Source: Niabella sp.
GTDB taxonomy: Bacteria > Bacteroidota > Bacteroidia > Chitinophagales > Chitinophagaceae
Assembly: GCA_017744795.1 (NCBI GenBank)
Contig: JAGIAQ010000014.1
Coordinates: 234 to 58,972 of the forward strand
Length of the DNA: 58,739 nt
Direction of reading: 5' to 3'
Position numbers and translations under genes: made by a program. Positions 1 through 8,029 of the stretch are shown here, one piece after another. Each line of letters opens with the position of its first letter. Positions within the stretch are counted from its first letter, which is position 1. Below the pieces are notes generated by a model. The model worked only from the letters and a program-made list of their open reading frames with translations, did no database searches and was not told where the DNA came from.

Positions 1-51
1 CCTTACCCCGAGAACGCGGGACCGCATATCTTGTAATTTTTCCTGTGTCAT
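1..51 (-). CDS. prfB: Peptide chain release factor 2, N-terminus only (partial)
   Basis: Only the first 17 codons are inside the window, on the minus strand, starting at the ATG complementary to 49-51. They read MTQEKLQDMRSRVLGVR, which resembles the beginning of Bacteroidota release factor 2 (a QLxDxxxRxxxLR-type helix). The family recognises UGA and UAA stop codons and releases the finished peptide. No in-frame stop is present in the visible part, and the programmed frameshift site known in many prfB genes would lie beyond the edge. A TAnnTTTG promoter element at 58-65 lies only 6 bases upstream of the start. The identification rests on 17 residues and is tentative. Confidence 0.4.
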   Translation of the reverse strand, partial: MTQEKLQDMRSRVLGVR

Positions 52-57
52 AGTTGG

Positions 58-65
58 CAAAGATA
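58..65 (-). promoter_or_regulatory. -7 promoter element of the probable prfB
   Basis: On the minus strand this reads TATCTTTG, an exact match to the Bacteroidota -7 consensus TAnnTTTG. Transcription should begin about 3-6 bases beyond its final G, so the RNA would start at or just before the ATG at 51 and have almost no leader. Confidence 0.45.
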
Positions 66-130
66 CGGCGTATTTCTGATTTGTGATTGATTATTGGCCG
101 GGCAGCAGTACTACTATCTGCTTTTCTTGC

Positions 131-163
131 GTCGCACACTTGTGCTGCAGTGCGCAGCGCGAC
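131..163. repeat. Intergenic palindromic element (GTCGC type)
   Basis: Arms GTCGC (131-135) and GCGAC (159-163) enclose a second imperfect arm pair around CACT/AGTG. It lies in the prfB-cydA intergenic space, whose other parts (70-205) are low-complexity TGATT/TTGAC-rich sequence. It looks like a REP-type element. No second copy was recognised in this window. Confidence 0.35.
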
Positions 164-194
164 AGGCCCACTATTGCCCATTCACTATTGACCA

Positions 195-223
195 TTGACT
201 ACTCACTTTTATCGCTACCTTTG
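195..223 (+). promoter_or_regulatory. Promoter of cydAB
   Basis: TTG at 195-197 and TACCTTTG at 216-223 form a Bacteroidota -33/-7 pair with an 18-base spacer. The start site should fall near 228, giving a leader of about 30 bases before the cydA ATG at 258. Confidence 0.5.
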
Positions 224-257
224 CACATAAATTTTTCTCGTCCAAATACTGTTTGTT

Positions 258-1571
258 ATGGATGATTTCATCGCAGCGCGGTCACAAATGGCGCTCTCGT
301 TAGGTTTCCACATTATTTTTTCCTGCATCGGCATGATCATGCCGTTCTTTATGGCCGTTTCCCATTACCAATGGTTGAAAAACGGCGACCCGGTTTATAA
401 AAATGTAACCCGCGCCTGGAGCCGGGGCGTTGCCATTTTTTTTGCAACGGGGGCTGTTTCCGGCACTGTATTATCTTTTGAACTGGGGCTGCTATGGCCG
501 GAGTTTATGAAACATGCCGGCCCTATTTTCGGCATGCCCTTTTCCCTGGAAGGCACCGCCTTTTTTATTGAAGCCATCGCGCTGGGATTTTATTTATACG
601 GGTGGAACCGTTTTAATAAATGGTTTCACTGGTGGACCGGTGTGGTTGTAGGCGTCAGTGGATTGCTATCCGGGATTTTGGTGGTAGCCGCCAACGCCTG
701 GATGAACAGCCCGGCAGGATTCGATTACGTGAACGGACAGTATATCAATATTGACCCCATCGCCGCCATGTTCAACAAGGCCTGGTTCCCGCAGGCCCTG
801 CATATGATCCTTGCTGCGCTTACGGCCACCGGTTTTGCCGTAGCCGGAGTGCATGCTTTCATGATCTTAAAAAGAAAAAACGTCCGCTTTCATACAAAGG
901 CCTTCCGCATCGCCGCCGTTTTTGCCTGCATTGGCGCCATCCTGCAACCTTTCAGCGGGGATATTTCGGCCAAAAGTGTAGGTGAACGCCAGCCAGAAAA
1001 GCTGGCGGCAATGGAAGCTCATTTTAAAACAGAAGCAAAAGCAGGTTTAATTATTGGCGGTATCCCGGATGTAAAAAATGAAACCGTTCGCTATGCCATA
1101 AAGATTCCCGGTGCGCTCAGTTTTCTGGCACACGATAATTTCAATACCCCTGTTACCGGACTGGATGCTTTTCCCAAAGACAGCCGCCCCCCAGTGGCCA
1201 TCACCCACTATGCTTTTCAGACCATGGTGGCCATAGGTATGCTGATGCTCCTGATCGCGGTGTTTTATTTTTTTACTTTGTGGAAAAAAAAGAAATGGCT
1301 GGAGAAAAGATGGTTACTGAAATTATTTGCGCTGGCCACACCGGCGGGTTTTATGGCGGTTGAAGCCGGATGGACAGTAACAGAAGTGGGCCGGCAGCCC
1401 TGGATCATTTACGGTATCATGCGTACCCGGGATGCAGTTACCCCGATGCCGGGAATCGTTTATTCTTTTTACATCTTTACGGCGGTTTATTTTTCATTAA
1501 GTATAATAGTCGTGTTTTTATTATACCGGCAGGTAAAAATGGTAGGGCAATTGTATGATATACCGGCATAA
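258..1571 (+). CDS. cydA: Cytochrome bd ubiquinol/menaquinol oxidase subunit I
   Basis: Haem-bearing subunit of the cytochrome bd terminal oxidase in the inner membrane. It oxidises quinol and reduces O2 to water with high affinity. The protein has 437 residues and about nine hydrophobic segments. Visible family hallmarks are the N-terminal haem-ligand His18 in LGFHIIF, the SLEGTAFFIEA segment, and the conserved GWTVTEVGRQPW block near the C-terminus. It is much shorter than the 522-residue E. coli protein, consistent with the short Q-loop class common in Bacteroidota. cydB follows after 52 bases, and a consensus promoter lies upstream. No cydX-like small ORF was identified. Family assignment is secure. 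Confidence 0.96.
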   Translation: MDDFIAARSQMALSLGFHIIFSCIGMIMPFFMAVSHYQWLKNGDPVYKNVTRAWSRGVAIFFATGAVSGTVLSFELGLLWPEFMKHAGPIFGMPFSLEGTAFFIEAIALGFYLYGWNRFNKWFHWWTGVVVGVSGLLSGILVVAANAWMNSPAGFDYVNGQYINIDPIAAMFNKAWFPQALHMILAALTATGFAVAGVHAFMILKRKNVRFHTKAFRIAAVFACIGAILQPFSGDISAKSVGERQPEKLAAMEAHFKTEAKAGLIIGGIPDVKNETVRYAIKIPGALSFLAHDNFNTPVTGLDAFPKDSRPPVAITHYAFQTMVAIGMLMLLIAVFYFFTLWKKKKWLEKRWLLKLFALATPAGFMAVEAGWTVTEVGRQPWIIYGIMRTRDAVTPMPGIVYSFYIFTAVYFSLSIIVVFLLYRQVKMVGQLYDIPA

Positions 1572-1623
1572 TTTGACACCGGACGTTTGAAGTTAACAAC
1601 AAACTAAAAACAATAAATAATAA

Positions 1624-2637
1624 ATGCTATACATCGTAATGGCATATTTGTGGGCGGCAGTGCTGTTGTACGTTTTAATGGGCGGTGCAGATTTTGGTGC
1701 GGGCATTCTTGAATTTTTTTCCACCCAAAAAAGCAAGGATAAAACCCGCAACGTAATGTACCGCGCCATCGGTCCTGTCTGGGAAGCCAACCACATGTGG
1801 CTGATCATCGCCATTGTGGTGTTATTCGTGGGCTTTCCTGTTATTTATTCAACGATGTCCATTCACCTCCACATTCCTTTAGTCATTATGCTTCTGGGGA
1901 TTATTGCGCGGGGCACCGCTTTTACATTCCGGAACTATGATGCGGTAAAAGACCGGATGCAGGTGATCTATTCAAAAACGTTTATGTATTCCAGTCTGGT
2001 AACGCCTTTATTTTTGGGTATTATTGCCGGCAGTGCTGTTTCCGGAAAGATCGACTTAAATGCAACTGGTTTTGTGGAGGCCTATATCTTCAGCTGGCTG
2101 GGATTTTTCCAGGTAGCCGTTGGAGTGTTTACCGTGACCATATGCGGCTTCCTGGCTGCCATTTACATTATAGGAGAAACCAAAACCGAAGCGGACCGGC
2201 TGCGTTTTATAACAAAAGCCAAGCACATGAGCATTGCAGCATTAATCGCAGCCGCCCTGGTGTTGCTGGCTGCGTTCAAAGACGGGATTCCCCTAACGCA
2301 TTGGCTTTTTGGCAACCCGGTAAGTTTTACCTGTGTAATCCTCGCCGTGGTTTCTCTTGTGTGGATGTGGGTTTCGTTGTTTCGTCAGTCTACAAAATGG
2401 TTGCGTATCATTGCCGGCGCGCAAATCACCTTGCTCCTCGTTGCCATCACTTATGAGCACTACCCGGTATTGATCAACCTGAAAAACGCAGAAGGGTTGT
2501 CCTTACTGATCCATCATGGTTCCGATAAAAGCATCCGGGCTCTTGCCATTGCACTATTGGCCGGGAGCGTTTTTATTCTGCCAGCCTTGTTTTATCTGTT
2601 ATATAGTTTTAACAGGCAGGAAGAACCTGCTGCATAG
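1624..2637 (+). CDS. cydB: Cytochrome bd oxidase subunit II
   Basis: Structural partner of CydA in the bd oxidase. The 337-residue protein is almost entirely membrane segments. The N-terminal VLMGGADFGAGILEFF and the GPVWEANHMWLI motif are characteristic of the family. It starts 52 bases after cydA on the same strand with no terminator between them, so the two should be co-transcribed. Together they form a complete minimal bd oxidase for microaerobic respiration or protection against oxidative and nitrosative stress (family knowledge). Downstream the strand changes, and a 393-bp convergent intergenic region follows. Confidence 0.95.
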   Translation: MLYIVMAYLWAAVLLYVLMGGADFGAGILEFFSTQKSKDKTRNVMYRAIGPVWEANHMWLIIAIVVLFVGFPVIYSTMSIHLHIPLVIMLLGIIARGTAFTFRNYDAVKDRMQVIYSKTFMYSSLVTPLFLGIIAGSAVSGKIDLNATGFVEAYIFSWLGFFQVAVGVFTVTICGFLAAIYIIGETKTEADRLRFITKAKHMSIAALIAAALVLLAAFKDGIPLTHWLFGNPVSFTCVILAVVSLVWMWVSLFRQSTKWLRIIAGAQITLLLVAITYEHYPVLINLKNAEGLSLLIHHGSDKSIRALAIALLAGSVFILPALFYLLYSFNRQEEPAA

Positions 2638-2740
2638 AGAAAGTACGCTTTTTATAAAACCGGCTCTTTTCTTTTATTGTCTTTGAACGGAATACCCCGC
2701 ACGGTACCGGCATCATTTTATCCCATTACTTCTTTGTCGG

Positions 2741-2836
2741 TTTTCTGGTGACAGGGAGACTTGTGTGACAGCAATAGTACAATTTTGCTGCGCGTCGCCC
2801 CAGTCTTCTGTGTCCCACCAGGAAACCAAACTGACA
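2741..2836. repeat. Imperfect palindromic intergenic element
   Basis: The left end GGTTTTCTGGTG and the complement of the right end GGTTTCCTGGTG differ at one position, and AGACT words are shared further in. The inner word GGGAGACTTGTGTGAC resembles GGGTGACTTGTGGGAC at 37721-37736, suggesting two diverged members of one family. Confidence 0.35.
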
Positions 2837-2960
2837 CCCGGCTTGCTTTTAATGCCCACCCTTAAAAAACTATAGCCCCGGAAAAAATGTTATACACCTG
2901 TAGCAATTATATTAAAAGAATCTAATTTCTATAACTTCTTACCCCGCCCGTTAACCTAAA

Positions 2961-2990
2961 AAAATCACGACTCTTATTTGTCGTGATTTT
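2961..2990. terminator. Bidirectional hairpin terminator between cydB and the efflux operon
   Basis: AAAATCACGAC (2961-2971) and GTCGTGATTTT (2980-2990) form a perfect 11-bp stem with an 8-base loop. The flanking A- and T-rich ends give U-runs in both directions. It follows the stop of the minus-strand efflux operon closely and can also end cydB transcripts. Confidence 0.75.
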
Positions 2991-3030
2991 CAAAATCTAT
3001 TATCTATTCACCATTGACTATTCCCTTTCT

Positions 3031-4617
3031 TTAGTGCATCATCTCGCTCATATCCATTTTTTCACCGGCACCTTTACGTTTCCGGATGAAAAGAATAAAA
3101 GGAATACAAACCAGGAACATCAGGCCCAGGTACAGGAACACATCCATGTAGGAAAGTACCGTAGACTGTTTTGTAACCGTAAAATCGAGAATTTTATAGG
3201 CAGACTGCAAGGCTACATCAGGCGTCATGCCTTTTGCCATAAAACTATGCTGCAGCGTATTAACGCGTTGTTGCACATTCAGGTCATTTACGTTCAGTTT
3301 TGAAACCAGATCATTCCGGTACAACATATTCCGGTTAGCAATAAATGTGGTGATGGCTGCCACACCGAAGGAGCCACCCAGCTGGCGCATCATTCCCGTA
3401 AAGGCCGCGCCCTGCCCTATTTCCTGCCCCCGCAATGTGGAAAGCGACAGCGTGGTGATGGGGATAAACAGCAAGCCAAGCCCAACACCCCGAACGATCA
3501 GCATCCAGAAAAAAGCATCTTTACCCGTGTCCGGCGTAATGATTCTATACCCCCAGAAACTGTACACAAAAAACAGGAACAGCCCGGTTGCCACCATGTA
3601 TTGCTGCGGCACTCCCTTGGCAATCATTCTTCCGATCAGGGGCATCATAAAGGCTGTCGCCACCGTGGCCGGGATCATTAAAAGTCCCGCCTGGAAGGCC
3701 GTCCAGCCCAATATGCTTTGTGTGTAAAGCGGCACAATAAACGTAGAGCCGTATAATCCAAAACCAAGAATAAAGGACATCACCGTTCCAATCCGCAGGT
3801 TCCCATTCTTCAATACCCTTAATTCTACGATCGGATTCTTATACGTTAACTCCCGCCAGATGAAAAAGAACAATCCCAAAATAGCAGAAATGGTAAGAAC
3901 TACAATTACTTTACTCGAAAACCAATCATCCTCGTGCCCCCTTTCCAGTATATATTGCAGGGAGCCCACTGTAACACTTAAAAGAAAAATACCCAGCCAA
4001 TCAATTTCATTCACTGCCTTTTTAGCCGCATACCGGGGGCTCCGTACGAACTGCAGCGTAAGCAGCGTGGCAATGATCCCCAGTGGAATATTGATATAAA
4101 AGATGTACGGCCAGCTGAAATTGTCTACGATGTATCCGCCTAAAGGAGGTCCCAGTGTGGGGCCCACAATAACGCCCAGGCCGTAAATGGCCTGGGCCAT
4201 TCCTCTTTTTTCAATCGGATAAGACTCGGTTATAATAGTTTGTGAAGTAACCAGTAATGCACCACCGCCCAGGCCCTGTAAAAAACGAAAGGCAACCAGC
4301 TCCCATATATTAGTGGCATTGCCACACAGGAAGGAACAAATGGTGAAAATAACAATAGAAACGGCAAAGTAATTACGACGCCCGAATTGCTGGGAAAGCC
4401 AGCTGGTCATGGGCACGATGATCACGTTACCAATTGCATACGCGGTAATAACCCAGCCCACTTCAGACAACGTAGCGCCCAGGTTACCCTTCATATCATT
4501 CAATGCCACGTTAACAATAGTACTGTCAACAATTTCCAGTAAGGCACAAATAATGGCGGTGATGGTAATGATCGCGCGCCGCGCGCCATATTCTACAAGA
4601 GAATCCTGTTGTTCCAT
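3031..4617 (-). CDS. emrB: DHA2-family MFS multidrug efflux permease (EmrB-like)
   Basis: Proton-driven drug exporter of the 14-TM DrugH+ antiporter-2 family, located in the inner membrane. The 528-residue protein has the family's usual length, an early acidic motif (DSTIVNVALNDM), the motif-A region WLSQQFGRRNYF and the motif-C-like GVIVGPTLGPPLGGYI. It is the last gene of the operon tetR-tolC-hlyD-emrB, 9 bases after the membrane-fusion gene. It should pump substrates through HlyD and TolC across both membranes. The substrate cannot be read from the sequence. A terminator at 2961-2990 closes the operon. Confidence 0.93.
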   Translation of the reverse strand: MEQQDSLVEYGARRAIITITAIICALLEIVDSTIVNVALNDMKGNLGATLSEVGWVITAYAIGNVIIVPMTSWLSQQFGRRNYFAVSIVIFTICSFLCGNATNIWELVAFRFLQGLGGGALLVTSQTIITESYPIEKRGMAQAIYGLGVIVGPTLGPPLGGYIVDNFSWPYIFYINIPLGIIATLLTLQFVRSPRYAAKKAVNEIDWLGIFLLSVTVGSLQYILERGHEDDWFSSKVIVVLTISAILGLFFFIWRELTYKNPIVELRVLKNGNLRIGTVMSFILGFGLYGSTFIVPLYTQSILGWTAFQAGLLMIPATVATAFMMPLIGRMIAKGVPQQYMVATGLFLFFVYSFWGYRIITPDTGKDAFFWMLIVRGVGLGLLFIPITTLSLSTLRGQEIGQGAAFTGMMRQLGGSFGVAAITTFIANRNMLYRNDLVSKLNVNDLNVQQRVNTLQHSFMAKGMTPDVALQSAYKILDFTVTKQSTVLSYMDVFLYLGLMFLVCIPFILFIRKRKGAGEKMDMSEMMH

Positions 4618-4626
4618 AAATTGATA

Positions 4627-5751
4627 CTAATTAAGAGTAACATCAACAACCACGTTCATTCCTGCACGCAGCTTTTTAACAAGAGAATCATTTTTATTAG
4701 TAAACTCAATTTTTACCGGAAGGCGCTGCACTACTTTTACAAAGTTACCACTGGCATTATCTGCCGGCAATAAAGCCGATACCGATCCGGTTGCAGGTGA
4801 AAAAGAAGTAATAGTTCCTTCAAACTTATGTTTAGGGAACGCATCCACACTAATATCCGCTTTTTGTCCGGTTACCATTTTGGATAATTGTGTTTCTTTA
4901 AAGTTGGCAACGACCCATTTTTCATCATTTAACACCACGCTGAATAGTTGAGCACCCGCCTGTATGTATTGCCCTACCTGAACGGGAACTTTAGAAACCA
5001 CCCCGTCGGCATTTGCAACAATCACGGTGTAACTCAGGTTCAATTTTGCATTTTCCACATCCACAACGCGCTGCCGCACCATTGCGTCAGAAACACTGAT
5101 CTGTTTTGATGTAGCGTTTGACTGAGAGCTTACCGCCCCGGTTTGCGCAGCCGCCTGGTTCCGCTGCTCCTGCAGTACCTGCAACTGCCGGTCGGCAGTT
5201 TGCTTTGCGGCCAGTGCCTGTTCATATTGTTGCTGGGTAATGGAATGGTCTTTGATCAGGTTCTCATAGCGCTTCAGATCCTCGCCAGTACGCCATACAT
5301 TTACTTTTGCTGCTTCAATTTGCGCGTTCGCGGTAGCAACGGCCGCGTTAGCAGTACCAATATTTCTACGTGCGGCTTCGGTTCCCGCCTCTGCAGACGC
5401 CACATTGCTTTTTGCCGTAACCAGCGCCGCTTCCGCCTGATCCAATGCTACTTTCAGGTCTTTTGTATCCAGCACCACCAGGGTATCGCCCTTGTGCACA
5501 AACTGGTTGTCGTTTACTTTTACTTCAGCAATATAACCCGATATTTTAGAGATCACCGGGCTCACGTTAGCAGTAATCTGCGCATCATCTGTGTCTTCAT
5601 GATGCTGCCCGTGCACATAGGATTTAATTCCAAAATAACCGCCCACAACTACCAGTAAAGCCAGTATAACAAAGAAAATAGGGCTTCTTTTTTTCTTTTG
5701 AGTCGATTCGTTAGATTGCTCCTGAACCGTGGTTGCTTGTTCGTTTGCCAT
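4627..5751 (-). CDS. emrA: HlyD/EmrA-family membrane fusion protein
   Basis: Periplasmic adaptor that links the inner-membrane exporter to the TolC channel. The protein has 374 residues: a charged cytoplasmic tail (1-23), one TM helix (about 24-42), a biotinyl-lipoyl half with ISGYIAEVKVNDNQFVHKGD, a long alpha-helical coiled coil rich in Ala, Gln and Glu (about 95-215), then the second lipoyl half (ADGVVSKVPVQVGQYIQAG) and a beta-barrel domain. It lies 28 bases after tolC and 9 bases before emrB, so translation is probably coupled within the operon. Confidence 0.93.
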   Translation of the reverse strand: MANEQATTVQEQSNESTQKKKRSPIFFVILALLVVVGGYFGIKSYVHGQHHEDTDDAQITANVSPVISKISGYIAEVKVNDNQFVHKGDTLVVLDTKDLKVALDQAEAALVTAKSNVASAEAGTEAARRNIGTANAAVATANAQIEAAKVNVWRTGEDLKRYENLIKDHSITQQQYEQALAAKQTADRQLQVLQEQRNQAAAQTGAVSSQSNATSKQISVSDAMVRQRVVDVENAKLNLSYTVIVANADGVVSKVPVQVGQYIQAGAQLFSVVLNDEKWVVANFKETQLSKMVTGQKADISVDAFPKHKFEGTITSFSPATGSVSALLPADNASGNFVKVVQRLPVKIEFTNKNDSLVKKLRAGMNVVVDVTLN

Positions 5752-5779
5752 TGTATTTGTATTAATAGTCTTAAAAGTT

Positions 5780-7123
5780 TTATTTAATCAGGGTGCCGGA
5801 AGCTTCCAGTAATTTCTGGGAAGCCAGCGCTGCATCAGCTTTCGCGTTGAGTAATTTGATCCGGGACGACAATAATGAAGCATTGGCGTCCAGCAGATCC
5901 GTTATCGTAACCAGGCTGTTGTCGTATTTATTTTTAGTGATCCGGTAATTTTCTTCTGCTTGTGTTAATGCCTGGACGTTTACATCAATCTTCTTTTTTG
6001 CCAGCAGCGCATTCTGATAATCCCGGTTGATCTCCAGCCGGATATTATCCGTAAGCAGGTCTCTCGACGCAGTCAGCTCCTGAACCTGAGCCTTCGCCTT
6101 GCGGATGCTCGCTCCGGTTTTCCATAAACTGGATAAGCTATACTGTACTCCAATTCCGCCGTTGATCGCATTGGTAACAGAAAGCACTTTTGGAACATCT
6201 ACTGCAATATAACCGCCGGTTAATGCCAGGCTGGGAAAGTAATCGGCACGCGCGGCTTTGATGCCTGTTTGCGCAGCCTTTTCCTGGTAGCCCAAAGCCT
6301 GCATATCTTTTCTATTTTGAATCGCCTGCTCTTCATAATAAGTAACGGGTTGCTCTTCCGCAGCAATGATAAAAGAAGAATCCACTTCTATAAGGGTTGT
6401 TTCGGGTAACCCTAAAAGCAGATCCATATTTACATTGGCTATCGCATTATTGTTTTGCGCTTCCAGTAACTGCAATTCAATATCCGATGTTTGCAGCTGT
6501 GCTTTTAAACGATCATTGCGCGCCATCAGGCCGTTATTTTCCAACTGCAGAAAATTGGAATCCCGGTGCTGCGAGGCCGCCAGGTTCTCCCGGATCACTC
6601 CGATCAGCTGTGCCGATTTAAATAAATTGGCATATGCTTCCGTAAGGTTATAGGCAATTGCGTTCTTATCATTCCCTTCGTTCAGCCGTACCGCTTCCAA
6701 CAGGTATTTTGAAGATTCGATCCCGTACCGGATCTTTCCGCCGGCATAAAGCGGTAATGACACGTTCGCTATCCCATACATCGCCTGTGAAACTGTGGGG
6801 AACGAGCTGCCAGATGAAGAACCGGAAGACGATCCTGATCCGCTGCTGCTTTTTGCCATCTTCATATCAAGATTCACCTGGGCAAGCCGCATATAACTCC
6901 CGGTCACTTTAAAATCAGGCAGCTGATGGTTTTTTGCTTCCTCCACGGCCGCCGTGGCTTCCTGTATTTTAGCCTGATCAATTTTCAGGTGCTTACTGTT
7001 TTGCAACCCCAGCTCCACCGCTTCTTTTAATGAAAGTTTTTTTGTCTCCTGTGCAGAAAGATGATTACTCAAAACCATACATCCCAGTAAAAAAACGACG
7101 ATGGTTGTTATTCTTGTATTCAT
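5780..7123 (-). CDS. tolC: TolC-family outer membrane efflux protein
   Basis: Outer-membrane channel of the efflux complex. The 447-residue protein has a signal peptide ending at about residue 24 (LSAQ) and two TolC repeats of long helices with LSLKEAVELGLQNS and LTEAYANLFKSAQ signatures. A low-complexity Ser/Gly tract occupies residues 92-107, between the first helix-strand units, probably in an exposed loop. It is the second gene of the operon, 25 bases after tetR and 28 before emrA. The C-terminal NYRITKNKYDNSLVTITDLL is typical of the family. Confidence 0.92.
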   Translation of the reverse strand: MNTRITTIVVFLLGCMVLSNHLSAQETKKLSLKEAVELGLQNSKHLKIDQAKIQEATAAVEEAKNHQLPDFKVTGSYMRLAQVNLDMKMAKSSSGSGSSSGSSSGSSFPTVSQAMYGIANVSLPLYAGGKIRYGIESSKYLLEAVRLNEGNDKNAIAYNLTEAYANLFKSAQLIGVIRENLAASQHRDSNFLQLENNGLMARNDRLKAQLQTSDIELQLLEAQNNNAIANVNMDLLLGLPETTLIEVDSSFIIAAEEQPVTYYEEQAIQNRKDMQALGYQEKAAQTGIKAARADYFPSLALTGGYIAVDVPKVLSVTNAINGGIGVQYSLSSLWKTGASIRKAKAQVQELTASRDLLTDNIRLEINRDYQNALLAKKKIDVNVQALTQAEENYRITKNKYDNSLVTITDLLDANASLLSSRIKLLNAKADAALASQKLLEASGTLIK

Positions 7124-7148
7124 AGCCTTTAACTATTTTCTTTTAAGT

Positions 7149-7793
7149 TTATTTATCCGATTCCTGCACCAGCAGGTAACTTTTTACAATGGTTTTTAAA
7201 TGTGCTTTTAACCGGGGGATCACCAGCTTTAAGAACTCCTCTTCATTATCCGGCGCAATACGGTATTGTTCACATAAATAACGCCGGGTATTAAATGCCT
7301 GATTAATGGTACCAAATACAGTTAGTGCCAGAATAGTGACGTCCACATTTTTTTTAAAGATCCCTGTCTTGGCGCCTGCTTTAATTGCACTTTTCAGCAG
7401 CATACTGTTTTTAGTCTTCATACTACGGACACTTTCATACAGGACCTGATTTTTCATAACACCCTGCTCCCGCACCATTAACAAATGAAAATTCCGGTTG
7501 GCCGCTATAGCATCAATATAGGTATCGATGATATGCCCGATCTTGTCTTCCGGGGCCATATCGCTGGCAAAAACGATTTCCTCCAGCTTTGTCCGAATGG
7601 TAGTTACATGCTTCGTAAAAATAGCTTCCAGCAGCTTCTCTTTGGAACCAAAGTAGTAGGAGATCATGGCCACATTTACATCTGCCGCTTTTGCAATATC
7701 CCGTACTGAAGTATTATCAAAGCTGTTGGCTGCAAAAAGTTGCACCGCAGCTTCCATAATGTCCAATTGCTTTTGTGTAAATTCTTCTGCCAC
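7149..7793 (-). CDS. TetR-family transcriptional repressor of the efflux operon
   Basis: Ligand-responsive DNA-binding protein of 214 residues. Residues 8-55 form the TetR helix-turn-helix (AAVQLFAANSFDNTSVRDIAKAA, then NVAMISYYFGSKEKLLEA). The rest is the variable ligand-binding and dimer domain. The start chosen is a GTG at 7793. It is first in the operon with tolC, emrA and emrB. Two palindromes at 7821-7858 overlap its promoter, so autorepression relieved by an exported drug is the likely logic (inference). The ligand is unknown. Confidence 0.9.
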   Translation of the reverse strand: MAEEFTQKQLDIMEAAVQLFAANSFDNTSVRDIAKAADVNVAMISYYFGSKEKLLEAIFTKHVTTIRTKLEEIVFASDMAPEDKIGHIIDTYIDAIAANRNFHLLMVREQGVMKNQVLYESVRSMKTKNSMLLKSAIKAGAKTGIFKKNVDVTILALTVFGTINQAFNTRRYLCEQYRIAPDNEEEFLKLVIPRLKAHLKTIVKSYLLVQESDK

Positions 7794-7813
7794 TTTTTAA
7801 ACGATTTCTACCC

Positions 7814-7846
7814 CAAAGATATTAAACATCTGTTTAATTAATCAAA
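7814..7846 (-). promoter_or_regulatory. Promoter of the tetR-tolC-emrAB operon
   Basis: On the minus strand TTTG (7843-7846) and TATCTTTG (7814-7821) match the Bacteroidota -33/-7 pair with a 21-base spacer. Both operator palindromes overlap it. Confidence 0.55.
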
Positions 7847-7858
7847 CATTTGTTTAAT
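7821..7858. promoter_or_regulatory. Tandem palindromic operator for the TetR-family repressor
   Basis: ATTAAACA-TC-TGTTTAAT (7821-7838) is a perfect inverted repeat with 8-base arms. ATCAAACA-TT-TGTTTAAT (7841-7858) is a second copy with one mismatch. Their centres are 20 bp apart, about two helical turns, so two dimers could bind the same face of the DNA. The pair covers the operon promoter, as expected for TetR-type autoregulation. Confidence 0.7.
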
Positions 7859-7962
7859 ATTCATAAAAAATTAACCTGCGTCAAGGAGTGACACTCAGTC
7901 ACTTACAGAAAATTACCCACTGGACATAAAAGCAAAATCGTTCATAATATATTGTGAATTAA

Positions 7963-7988
7963 TAAAAAAAGAGGCCGGTAAGGCCTCT
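7963..7988 (-). terminator. Rho-independent terminator of the amidohydrolase pair
   Basis: On the minus strand AGAGGCC and GGCCTCT form a 7-bp GC-rich stem with a 5-base loop, followed by seven Ts. It lies 42 bases past the stop at 8030. A smaller hairpin (AAGAGC/GCTCTT, 8008-8022) sits between the stop and this terminator. Confidence 0.8.
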
Positions 7989-8029
7989 GGGGATCATGAA
8001 TATTCAAAAGAGCGACGCTCTTGTTTTAA

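Larger units (their letters stand above)
2638..3030. other. Intergenic region between cydB and the efflux operon
   Basis: This 393-bp convergent gap contains no credible gene. It holds an imperfect palindrome at about 2741-2836 and a strong hairpin terminator at 2961-2990. Between 3001 and 3024 comes low-complexity ATTGACTATT-type sequence that also occurs upstream of cydA (about 170-205). Confidence 0.6.

Noticed and set aside
5143..5658. Plus-strand open frame of about 170 codons opposite emrA
   Set aside because: The composition is Leu/Cys/Phe-rich as expected from the complement of an Ala/Gln-rich coiled coil. It has no family match.
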